Positions 1 through 5,257 of a stretch of 5,257 nt of DNA are shown in pieces. Position 1 is the first letter of the stretch; each line of letters begins with the position of its first letter. The translations under genes were made by a program, and so were the position numbers. Location: the NCBI GenBank assembly GCA_003694775.1, contig RFJV01000703.1:1-5257 (forward strand), written 5' to 3'. Under the pieces are notes generated by a model, which was not told the origin of the DNA, made no database searches, and saw only the letters and a list, made by a program, of their open reading frames with translations. This DNA is from Chloroflexota bacterium. GTDB lineage: Bacteria; Chloroflexota; Anaerolineae; 4572-78; J111.

Positions 1-500
1 CTCCCCTCTTTTGGCTTCCTGGTAAGACGTGATACGGAGGTGTAATTATGGTTGCTTCTGAAGAAGATACATCCACTCTTTCCTCCACCGCCGGTCAGGA
101 TGACTTCCTGGACCGGCGCTTTCCTGACCCGTTTGGGCTTGAGGCCCATCGCCCGCAGGGTATTGAACATCTCCAGCCCGCGCGCCAGCGCCGGGCCGAA
201 ACCCTGCGGCAGTTTGGGGTCGATGATGCGGGCCAGGTTGTCCCTCAGGTCGTCCAGGCGCTCCACGCCCAGCGCCCAGGCCATCCGGTCGGGGTGGCCC
301 AGGCTGTTGATGAGCACCGGTGTGTCGCAGCCGGTGACGTTTTCAAACAGCAGGGCGACGTTTTTTTCCAGCGGTCCCTTGCAGACCCGGTCGGTGATTT
401 CGGTGATTTCCAGCTCCGGGGAGACTGGCTCCCGGATGCGTTTCAGGTGTCCGCGGCGCTCCAGCAGGTCGACAAACTCGCGCAGGTTTTTGAAGGCCAT
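1..500 (-). CDS. UbiD-family decarboxylase, N-terminal part (partial, possibly disrupted)
   Basis: This is the N-terminal third of a UbiD-family protein. These are prenylated-FMN-dependent enzymes that reversibly (de)carboxylate aromatic or unsaturated acids. The start MAFKNLREFVDLLERRGHL is the classic opening of the family. It is followed by LEITEITDRV (residues 30-39), ALLFENVTG (49-57), a PVLINSLG stretch (61-68) and APVQEVIL (128-135). Family members are usually near 450-500 residues; only about 166 codons fit here, so the catalytic Glu-Asp-Glu residues and most prFMN contacts lie outside the window. The ATG at 500 lies 9 bases after the permease stop; a GAGAAAG stretch (515-521) inside the permease end is a plausible but distant ribosome site. 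The frame stays open to the edge, but UbiD similarity stops after about residue 136 (near base 93), and the rest (GGGGKSGCIFF...) does not match the expected VDL-x-x-LPI segment. The substrate cannot be predicted. The family call is confident; intactness is not. Confidence 0.5.
   Translation of the reverse strand, partial: MAFKNLREFVDLLERRGHLKRIREPVSPELEITEITDRVCKGPLEKNVALLFENVTGCDTPVLINSLGHPDRMAWALGVERLDDLRDNLARIIDPKLPQGFGPALARGLEMFNTLRAMGLKPKRVRKAPVQEVILTGGGGKSGCIFFRSNHNYTSVSRLTRKPKEG
36..50 (+). promoter_or_regulatory. Plus-strand Shine-Dalgarno plus ATG at the window's left edge
   Basis: GGAGG at 36-40 stands 7 bases before an ATG at 48-50 on the plus strand, an almost ideal translation start pointing opposite to every gene in the window. 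The first 15 or so codons (MVASEEDTSTLSSTA) look like an ordinary protein N-terminus. The frame then runs into the antisense of the UbiD and permease genes and cannot be a real gene beyond about base 93. I infer that it is the head of a different gene joined to UbiD sequence at a breakpoint. Chance is possible. Confidence 0.5.
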
Positions 501-509
501 TATTGCATA

Positions 510-1895
510 TTAATCTTTCTCGTATGGCTTGCCGTCTGCCGCGGGTGGAATGGCCTGTCCGATGACGCCTGCCAGCACCACCATTGTCACAATGTACGGG
601 GCCATTAGCAGGAATTCACTGGGAATGGGGACTTGCTGGATGCCCAGGCCCTGCATCTTCACCTGCAGGGCGTCGGCAAAGCCAAAAATCAGCGACGCGC
701 CGAACGCGCCCAGGGGAGTCCACTTGCCAAAAATCATTGCCGCCAGCCCGATGAAGCCTTTTCCGGCGGTCAGCACCTCATCAAACCGCCCCACCGAGCC
801 AATAGTGAAGTACGCCCCGCCAATCCCGGCAATCAACCCGCCAATAATAACGTTGATGTACCGCATCTTGAACACATTGATACCCAACGTGTCGGCGGCT
901 TCCGGGTGTTCTCCCACCGCAATGGTGCGTAAACCCCAGCGGGTGTAAAACAGCATAATGTGGATGGCAATGACCAACACAAACAAGATATAGATAATCA
1001 GCCGGTTTTCAAACAGCAGAGGGCCAATGATGGGAATGTGGGACAGCAAGGGAACCGGCATCGTCTTAAATGTACCGCCGCTGTTCAGGGCAGGGATGGG
1101 TTGGAGGAAGCGCTGGCTCATAAAGCTGGTAATCCCTACCGAGAAGATATTGATGACCGTCCCGCTGACAATCTGGTCTACCTTGAAGGTAATCGACAGC
1201 CAGGCGTGGAAGGCGGCCAGAATTCCGCCGGTCAGCATGCCGGCAAAGAGACCCAACAGCAGGTACCAGGGCATAGCCTCGGAGATGTTGACCTTGTCGA
1301 GCGTTTGCCCAATGCTGACAATCCAGCCCGGAAACAGCGGGGCCTGCGTCACCGCGTTGACCGCGTCGTAGTTGCGGAAGATGCTGGCGACCACCACTGC
1401 CACCATAGCCCCGCTGAGCATCATACCCTCAATGGCAATGTTGATGACCCCGGCCCGCTCGCACATAATGCCGCTCAGCGCGCCAAAGGCGATGGGCGTG
1501 GCCCGGAGCAGAGAGGCAGAAATCATCCCCAGCAGGTTCATCGACGTGCCGCGGGCGGCCCAGGTGAGGAAGGCAAAGATAAACATCAACACGACCACCA
1601 GCAGGGCCAGGTACACCCGTTTGAAGCCTTTTGCCAACTGCCAGCCGCCAAAAAAGGCCGATACAATGGCTAACAGCCACAGGGTACTGCGGGTCGGCAG
1701 AACCCAGTCCTCCAGCCGGGGGGCGTTGGTCTTTGCTCCCGGATTCAGGCCAAAGGTGGTGGTCATTTCCGGCGTGGTGTTCAGGGCAAAAAAGCCGATA
1801 ATGGCTACCGCCACCACCAGGAAAAAGATGCCCATCCCCACGTGCCGTTTCTCTTCGATAATCGATGATGAAGCTGTCGCAGTCGCTGTACTCAT
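510..1895 (-). CDS. Nucleoside-type ABC transporter permease (NupQ/YufQ-like, BPD_transp_2 family)
   Basis: This is an inner-membrane permease of the branched-chain amino acid/nucleoside ABC importer superfamily, of the type that pairs with a NupP-like partner. Signature segments are GALSGIMCERAGVINIAIEG (residues 138-157), VGEHPEAADTLGIN (327-340, the cytoplasmic loop that should contact the ATPase) and TAGKGFIGLAAMIFGKW (376-392). Hydrophobic segments recur throughout, for example at 20-38, 70-84, 93-113, 152-172, 210-229, 298-316, 347-363, 396-410 and 428-446. At 461 residues it is much longer than typical members (about 300-320). The extra length is an N-terminal extension of roughly 115 residues carrying about three hydrophobic segments and a polar loop at 40-68. 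The ATG at 1895 has a GAGG ribosome site (1904-1907) 8 bases upstream, supporting this start. The likely substrate is a nucleoside or a similar polar compound, inferred from the family only. Confidence 0.5.
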   Translation of the reverse strand: MSTATATASSSIIEEKRHVGMGIFFLVVAVAIIGFFALNTTPEMTTTFGLNPGAKTNAPRLEDWVLPTRSTLWLLAIVSAFFGGWQLAKGFKRVYLALLVVVLMFIFAFLTWAARGTSMNLLGMISASLLRATPIAFGALSGIMCERAGVINIAIEGMMLSGAMVAVVVASIFRNYDAVNAVTQAPLFPGWIVSIGQTLDKVNISEAMPWYLLLGLFAGMLTGGILAAFHAWLSITFKVDQIVSGTVINIFSVGITSFMSQRFLQPIPALNSGGTFKTMPVPLLSHIPIIGPLLFENRLIIYILFVLVIAIHIMLFYTRWGLRTIAVGEHPEAADTLGINVFKMRYINVIIGGLIAGIGGAYFTIGSVGRFDEVLTAGKGFIGLAAMIFGKWTPLGAFGASLIFGFADALQVKMQGLGIQQVPIPSEFLLMAPYIVTMVVLAGVIGQAIPPAADGKPYEKD

Positions 1896-1916
1896 CGCAG
1901 AATCCTCGATTCAATT

Positions 1917-1979
1917 ATCAATTGGTTCATTGAAAATTGGCTCATTGGCTCATTGACCAATTGGCTCATTGCCCCATTG
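1917..1979 (-). repeat. Octamer tandem repeat, CAATNNNN x8, between the two permease genes
   Basis: Reading the minus strand from 1979 down to 1917, the gap divides into consecutive units that each begin with CAAT: CAATGGGG, CAATGAGC, CAATTGGT, CAATGAGC, CAATGAGC, CAATTTT (7 bases), CAATGAAC and CAATTGAT. A decayed ninth unit, AATTGAAT, follows. CAATGAGC is the commonest unit (three exact copies, plus a one-base variant CAATGAAC). The array starts 1 base after the stop of the upstream permease gene and ends just before the ribosome site of the next, filling nearly the whole 85-base gap. The units containing CAATTG are locally palindromic. Function is unknown; it could be a slippage-derived array, a protein-binding array or an intergenic spacer. 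Confidence 0.5.
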
Positions 1980-1980
1980 C

Positions 1981-3171
1981 CTACGCGCCCCAGCCGCGGG
2001 TAAAGACGGCCCGTTCCAGCTCCTCTCTGGCCCGGACACGGTAAATCCAGCGCACGATAGCCGGCGCGGCAATGAAGACAATCACCAAAGCCTGCACCAC
2101 CGAGATAATGTCGATGGGAATGCTGGCGACCGACTGCATTCGGGTAGCGCCGTTTCGCAGAGTGCCGAACAGCAGAGAAGCCAGCACCACGCCCAGAGGG
2201 TGGCTTTTACCCAGCAGGGCCAGGGCGATGGCGTCGAAGCCGTAGCCGGCAGAAAAACCGCCGGCCAAAAAGTGGTTCAGCCCCAGCACCTCATTACTGC
2301 CGGCCAGCCCGGCCAGGCCACCGCTGATAGCCATCGTCAGCACGGTGATGCGGGTGATTTTGATGCCGCCGTAGCGGGCCGCGTTGGGGTTGGCCCCCAC
2401 GGTACGGATTTCAAATCCCAGGGTGGTTTTGAACAACAGCCACCAGACCCCAAAGGCCACGGCCAGGGCCAGGAAAAAGCCCCAGTGGAACCGGTATCCC
2501 TCAAACAGTTGAGGCAGGTAGGCGCTGGGATAGATTTCTGCCGTCACCGGTGCGTCGCCGCCGGGGCGTCGCAAGGGGCCGGTAAAGGCCCAGTCAAAAA
2601 AGCGGAAGGCAATATAGTTCATCATAATGGTATTGATGACTTCATGCGCCCCGGTTTTGGCCTTCAGATAGCCGGGAATGGCCCCGTAGATGGCCCCTCC
2701 CAGCATGCCGCCCAGCAAGGCCAGCGGCAGATGGATAATGGCCGGTAGCTGAAAGCTGTAGCCAATCACCACCGACACGCCCGCGGCCACCAACAGCTGG
2801 CCTTCCCCGCCGATGTTGAACAGCCCGCCGCGGAAGCCCAGAGCTACCGCCAGACCGGCAAAGATATACGGCGTGGAGGCCACCAGACTTTCGCTGATGG
2901 CGTTGGCGTCGCCCAGGGAGCCGGAAAACAGCGCCCCATAGGCCACGGCCACACTGCGGACAATGGCCCCCAATCCGGCCCCGAACCCCTCCCTGAACGC
3001 GGCATAGACCTCGGCGTCGGTGACAACGATGATGACCGCGCCGATGACCAGGGCGGAAAATACGGCCAGAATGGGCACCAGCACCGCATCGAGAATGGTC
3101 CTCAACCAGGTCCCTCCTCGCGGCGGGCCAGATTCTGGTGCAGAAGATGAAACGGGAGTTGTTGCTTCCAT
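1981..3171 (-). CDS. Nucleoside-type ABC transporter permease (NupP/YufP-like, BPD_transp_2 family)
   Basis: This is the first of two permease subunits, expected to form a heterodimeric channel with the product of the next gene. Family signatures are GGLFNIGGEGQLLVAAG (residues 115-131), TGAHEVINTIMMNYIA (173-188), VGANPNAARYGGI (258-270, ATPase-facing loop) and GYGFDAIALALLGKSHPLG (309-327). The first hydrophobic segment spans about 28-51, after a polar, Pro/Ser-rich N-terminus; others lie near 101-114, 124-139, 145-164, 230-247, 276-290, 327-337 and 352-375. At 396 residues it is somewhat longer than Bacillus YufP (about 350). The ATG at 3171 follows a strong purine-rich ribosome site. The gene lies 63 bases after the URO-D-like gene and ends in TAG directly before the octamer repeat. 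The ATP-binding and BMP-type lipoprotein subunits usual in this transporter are not encoded in the window. Family assignment is confident; the substrate is not. Confidence 0.5.
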   Translation of the reverse strand: MEATTPVSSSAPESGPPRGGTWLRTILDAVLVPILAVFSALVIGAVIIVVTDAEVYAAFREGFGAGLGAIVRSVAVAYGALFSGSLGDANAISESLVASTPYIFAGLAVALGFRGGLFNIGGEGQLLVAAGVSVVIGYSFQLPAIIHLPLALLGGMLGGAIYGAIPGYLKAKTGAHEVINTIMMNYIAFRFFDWAFTGPLRRPGGDAPVTAEIYPSAYLPQLFEGYRFHWGFFLALAVAFGVWWLLFKTTLGFEIRTVGANPNAARYGGIKITRITVLTMAISGGLAGLAGSNEVLGLNHFLAGGFSAGYGFDAIALALLGKSHPLGVVLASLLFGTLRNGATRMQSVASIPIDIISVVQALVIVFIAAPAIVRWIYRVRAREELERAVFTRGWGA

Positions 3172-3180
3172 AGCCAGCGA

Positions 3181-3193
3181 ATCTCCTATCTCC
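3181..3193 (-). promoter_or_regulatory. Doubled Shine-Dalgarno before the NupP-like permease
   Basis: On the minus strand this reads GGAGATAGGAGAT, two GGAGAT blocks in tandem. The proximal AGGAG (3183-3187) leaves 11 bases to the ATG at 3171. It supports that start and suggests independent translation initiation after the 63-base gap. Whether the duplication matters is unknown. Confidence 0.5.
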
Positions 3194-3234
3194 GAAAGTA
3201 CTATCCGGTAGCTCCGGTCACCCCGACTCGCGGT

Positions 3235-4425
3235 TTAGGCCGGGGGAATGGTTCTCAAACTGACATCGTACATTGCCAGGACATTCTCCAGCGGCGTGTC
3301 GGGCTGAATGTGGTGCGAACTGCACATAATGTAGCCGCCGTTCTGCCCCAGCACCCGAACCCGTTCCCGCACTTCGGCCCGGACTTCATCGGGCGCGCCG
3401 CGGGGCAGGGTTTTGATAATGTCGATGCCGCCGTGAAAGGTCAGCCGGTCTCCGTACTGGGCCTTGAGCGCAGTTGGCTCCATCCCTTTGGCGTCCGGTT
3501 GGATGGGATTCAGTACGTTGACCCCCATCTCTATCAGTTCCGGAATCAGCGGGGCTACTGCGCCGTCGCAGTGGTACATAGCCGGTTTGCCGTAGCTGTG
3601 AATCAGGTCCAGAATCTTCTGGTGGCGCGGTTTGACCAGCTTGCGCCAGTCGTTGGGGGAGATGAGCAGGGAGTTCTGGGTGGCAACGTCATCGTAGGTG
3701 TAAACCATATCCAGTTTGTCGCCGGCCAGTTCCAGCACGGTTTTCAGGTTTTCCAGGTGGACTTCCAGAATGCGGTCCATAATGTATTCCGGGATGGCCG
3801 GGTTCATAACGATGTCCAGCATAAACTGCTCCAGGCCGCGCAAGGCCCAGGCCTGCTCAAAAAAGGACCCCAGCCGGAACCGGACATGGAATGGGCCGTC
3901 TTGCTGGAGCCGGTCAATCATAGCCGGCAGTTCGGAAAAGTCCCACCAGTCGGGGGTGGGCCAGGAGTGGTTTTTGAGTTCCTCTACGCTGGTGGCTTCG
4001 GACAGCACCCATTCGGCAATGCCTTCGTAATGGCCGTAGGCGTGCTCTTCCAGCCGGTAGGGAACGCCCCAGATATCGTACAGCGTGCCATCGGGGGTGA
4101 CCTGCCGCCACATCCGGTTAGGGGTGGAGCGCACCAGCGTGCTCCACCAGTCTATTCTGGCCCCCGGCTTGAGCGCCGATTCCGGAGGGGCGCAGAACAT
4201 ATCGTAGGAGAAGAGGCGGCAATCAACTTCCAGAATCCGCAGAACGGCTTCCCGTTCCGGCTGGAGCCAGGTCATATCTTCCAGGCCGGTGGTATCCGGC
4301 TGTAGATGTTCGACCAGTTGGTCCCACACCTCGGTGGTGGCCAGAAAGTCAACCGGAATCCGGTCGGGAGTCTGGTGGTTGATAGCGGCACGGACGCGTG
4401 CCTGGGGAGTCATTGGAGCAGTCAT
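3235..4425 (-). CDS. URO-D-superfamily protein, MtaA/CmuA-like (not HemE)
   Basis: The 396-residue protein spans the uroporphyrinogen-decarboxylase/cobalamin-methyltransferase fold. Matches to the group are TPDRIPVDF (residues 19-27), YTYDDVATQNSLLISPNDW (242-260), a YHCDG motif (284-288), GVNVLNPIQPDAKGM (301-315), YGDRLTFHGGID (324-335) and GGYIMCSSHHIQPDTPLEN (363-381). The N-terminal RQAGR motif of true HemE is absent, so heme synthesis is unlikely. MtaA/MtbA/CmuA relatives transfer methyl groups between corrinoid proteins and thiols using a His-x-Cys...Cys zinc site. Here the usual HxCG reads H285-C286-D287-G288, with a further Cys at 368 where Pro or Ala is common, so a zinc site is possible but altered. 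The ATG at 4425 has a GGAGG (4439-4443) 13 bases upstream in the 20-base gap after the HEPN gene; a second in-frame ATG at residue 5 is less well placed. No corrinoid protein is nearby. The reaction is unknown. Confidence 0.5.
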   Translation of the reverse strand: MTAPMTPQARVRAAINHQTPDRIPVDFLATTEVWDQLVEHLQPDTTGLEDMTWLQPEREAVLRILEVDCRLFSYDMFCAPPESALKPGARIDWWSTLVRSTPNRMWRQVTPDGTLYDIWGVPYRLEEHAYGHYEGIAEWVLSEATSVEELKNHSWPTPDWWDFSELPAMIDRLQQDGPFHVRFRLGSFFEQAWALRGLEQFMLDIVMNPAIPEYIMDRILEVHLENLKTVLELAGDKLDMVYTYDDVATQNSLLISPNDWRKLVKPRHQKILDLIHSYGKPAMYHCDGAVAPLIPELIEMGVNVLNPIQPDAKGMEPTALKAQYGDRLTFHGGIDIIKTLPRGAPDEVRAEVRERVRVLGQNGGYIMCSSHHIQPDTPLENVLAMYDVSLRTIPPA

Positions 4426-4445
4426 TGAATGGGTTAAACCTCCGG

Positions 4446-4844
4446 TTAGAATGCATCTGTTTCAAGGAAATGTTCTGCCTGGTCAAAAATTTGCCGGGCT
4501 ACGGCTAAGGCTTCAACTGCCTCTTTCTTCCCCGGCAGGCCTTCCGGGAGAGTGCCGGGAAGAGCATCTGGATACCGGGTTGGAATGTAGTAATTGTCCA
4601 TCTTGAGCAGTTCGTTTTGCAGGTCATCAAACCATTTTTCAGGCAGTACAGCCAAGAGTTCACCGATAGCGTGGGTTCTGGGAACTGTTTTTTTGTAGTG
4701 GGTGAGTAATCCCTTTAAAACCTTTTCAATACATTGCTGAGCGTGGAAGCAAACCTGATTATAAAGTTCATCGTCCAGAGATAGCTCCGCCACCCGTAAG
4801 TCTTCGCGGGCGAATGCAAGCCATCGTTTACCCGGCGCGTTCAT
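4446..4844 (-). CDS. HEPN-domain protein (HepT-like partner of the MNT nucleotidyltransferase)
   Basis: A 132-residue all-helical HEPN protein, resembling the PF05168 type. Characteristic features are AREDLRVAELSL (residues 12-23), the helix CFHAQQCIEKVLKGLL (32-47), THAIGELL (57-64) and the late motif YYIPTRYPD (85-93). The frame is open 24 codons further up (to 4916), but that portion lies wholly inside the MNT gene and is not HEPN-like. The ATG at 4844 has an AAGGGG ribosome site 10 bases upstream, so I chose it. It overlaps the MNT stop by 17 bases, a sign of translational coupling. HEPN members of such pairs are often RNases with an R-x(4-6)-H motif. I see no such motif here (the nearest is R117 with seven residues before H125), so RNase activity is doubtful; non-catalytic or substrate-binding HEPN proteins also exist. 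The gene is lower in GC than the metabolic genes downstream. Confidence 0.5.
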   Translation of the reverse strand: MNAPGKRWLAFAREDLRVAELSLDDELYNQVCFHAQQCIEKVLKGLLTHYKKTVPRTHAIGELLAVLPEKWFDDLQNELLKMDNYYIPTRYPDALPGTLPEGLPGKKEAVEALAVARQIFDQAEHFLETDAF

Positions 4845-5175
4845 AAACGACAATCCCCTTCCCGGCAATTTCGTCACGCACAAATGGGCGTTCCCGGCAC
4901 AGTTCCTCAAACTCATCCGGGGTATAGACCAGGATATCTGTGGCTACCTGAGGTTTCAGGAGCTGTCGAATCTGGTGCAGGCGTTCCATAAACGGCAGGT
5001 TAGTTGATTGAATCACCAGCAAATCTATATCTGACCAGGCCTGGATTTTTCCGGTTGCCAAAGAGCCAAATATGATCACTTTTTCCGGCTGAACATACTG
5101 CTGTAGCAGTTCCAGGTATCGTTTCAGTTCTTGTTCCAGCAATCGTTTGCGTTCCGGCGCGTTTTTATCCATCAT
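4828..5175 (-). CDS. MNT-type minimal nucleotidyltransferase (MntA-like)
   Basis: A 115-residue DNA polymerase beta-superfamily nucleotidyltransferase. The core motif is intact: IIFGSLATG (residues 34-42) with G37-S38, then D49 and D51 in SDIDLLVI, giving GS-x10-D-x-D. D80 in TDILVY is the likely third metal-binding carboxylate. In characterised HEPN/MNT pairs the MNT protein acts as antitoxin by adding AMP residues to the HEPN toxin, and this one has the residues to be active. The N-terminal 28 residues form a charged helix. ATG codons stand at 5175 and 5172; the ribosome site AAGG (5188-5191) lies 12 bases before 5175 and overlaps the stop of the upstream gene. The 3' end overlaps the HEPN gene. 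Autoregulation by the pair is common in toxin-antitoxin systems, but no operator is evident here. Confidence 0.5.
   Translation of the reverse strand: MMDKNAPERKRLLEQELKRYLELLQQYVQPEKVIIFGSLATGKIQAWSDIDLLVIQSTNLPFMERLHQIRQLLKPQVATDILVYTPDEFEELCRERPFVRDEIAGKGIVVYERAG
4855..4860 (-). promoter_or_regulatory. Ribosome binding site that decides the HEPN start
   Basis: AAGGGG on the minus strand, inside the MNT coding region, stands 10 bases before the ATG at 4844. It favours a 132-residue HEPN product over the 156-residue reading that starts at 4916. Confidence 0.5.
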
Positions 5176-5189
5176 ACAATCTGCTTACC

Positions 5190-5255
5190 TTACCGCTTCA
5201 GCAGTTCCAGCACGTAGGCGTGAAACGATTCCACGTCTACCTTGTCTGCGGCGCG
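5190..5255 (-). CDS. C-terminal end of an unidentified gene (partial)
   Basis: The minus-strand frame entering at the right edge runs for 21 codons to a TAA at 5190-5192 and reads RAADKVDVESFHAYVLELLK(R). This looks like an amphipathic C-terminal helix with normal codon use; of the other two minus-strand frames here, one stops within 21 bases and the other shows no recognisable protein character. The stop lies 14 bases before the MNT start, and the MNT ribosome site overlaps it, so the two genes are probably co-transcribed. I do not recognise the family from so short a tail. Confidence 0.5.
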   Translation of the reverse strand, partial: RAADKVDVESFHAYVLELLKR

Positions 5256-5257
5256 GA

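Noticed and set aside
48..608. Plus-strand ORF of 186 codons with a good Shine-Dalgarno
   Set aside because: Beyond about base 93 it is the antisense of clear UbiD and permease coding sequence; only its start signal is kept, as evidence of a possible breakpoint.
960..1673. Plus-strand ORF of 237 codons rich in Gln, His and Asp
   Set aside because: It is antisense to the NupQ-like permease, and its composition is the mirror of membrane-protein codons; no ribosome site or family resemblance.
1969..2748. Plus-strand ORF of 259 codons
   Set aside because: Shadow of the NupP-like permease on the opposite strand, rich in Gln/His/Gly with no recognisable domain.
3204..3221. Possible hairpin (CCGG/CCGG around AGCTA) between the URO-D-like and permease genes
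   Set aside because: The stem is only four base pairs and has no U-tract, so it is not a credible terminator.
3310..4305. Long plus-strand ORF of 331 codons
   Set aside because: Antisense to the URO-D-like gene, whose family motifs are unmistakable; high GC keeps the opposite frame open.
3235..4425. True uroporphyrinogen decarboxylase (HemE)
   Set aside because: It lacks the N-terminal RQAGR motif, is longer than HemE, and has no heme genes around it.
4845..4916. Upstream extension of the HEPN gene to an ATG at 4916
   Set aside because: The extra 24 residues are an out-of-frame reading of the MNT C-terminus; the ATG at 4844 has a better ribosome site and gives a typical HEPN length.

Overview
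The whole window reads as one directional array of genes on the minus strand, so it should be read from right to left. It resembles a bacterial chromosome of moderately high GC, with one visibly AT-richer patch at about 4450-5190. The combination of a nucleoside-type ABC permease pair, a URO-D-superfamily protein, a UbiD-family decarboxylase, an MNT/HEPN pair and a short tandem repeat between genes would suit a Chloroflexota (Anaerolineae-like) or similar environmental bacterium. That assignment is an inference of low to moderate confidence; no marker gene is present.

Right end (4446-5257): the last 21 codons of an unidentified gene are followed, after a 14-base gap, by a small MNT-type nucleotidyltransferase. 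That gene overlaps a HEPN-domain gene by 17 bases. The two form a typical HEPN/MNT (HepT/MntA-like) toxin-antitoxin pair.

Middle (1981-4425): a 396-residue URO-D-superfamily protein of the MtaA/CmuA-like group (not HemE) begins only 20 bases after the HEPN stop. After 63 bases comes a 396-residue permease of the NupP/YufP type.

Left (1-1980): an 85-base gap holds an octamer tandem repeat of the form CAATNNNN. The second permease (NupQ/YufQ type, with a long N-terminal extension) follows, and 9 bases after its stop a UbiD-family decarboxylase begins and runs toward the window edge. UbiD similarity ends abruptly near position 93. Beyond that the DNA looks different and carries a good Shine-Dalgarno plus ATG on the opposite strand, which suggests a rearrangement or an assembly chimera.

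Working picture (inference): the two permeases form the membrane channel of a BMP-family/nucleoside ABC importer whose ATPase and binding lipoprotein are not in this window. The URO-D-like protein and the UbiD-like decarboxylase may process the imported compound. Tight spacing suggests co-transcription, with the HEPN/MNT pair sitting unusually close upstream of these metabolic genes.
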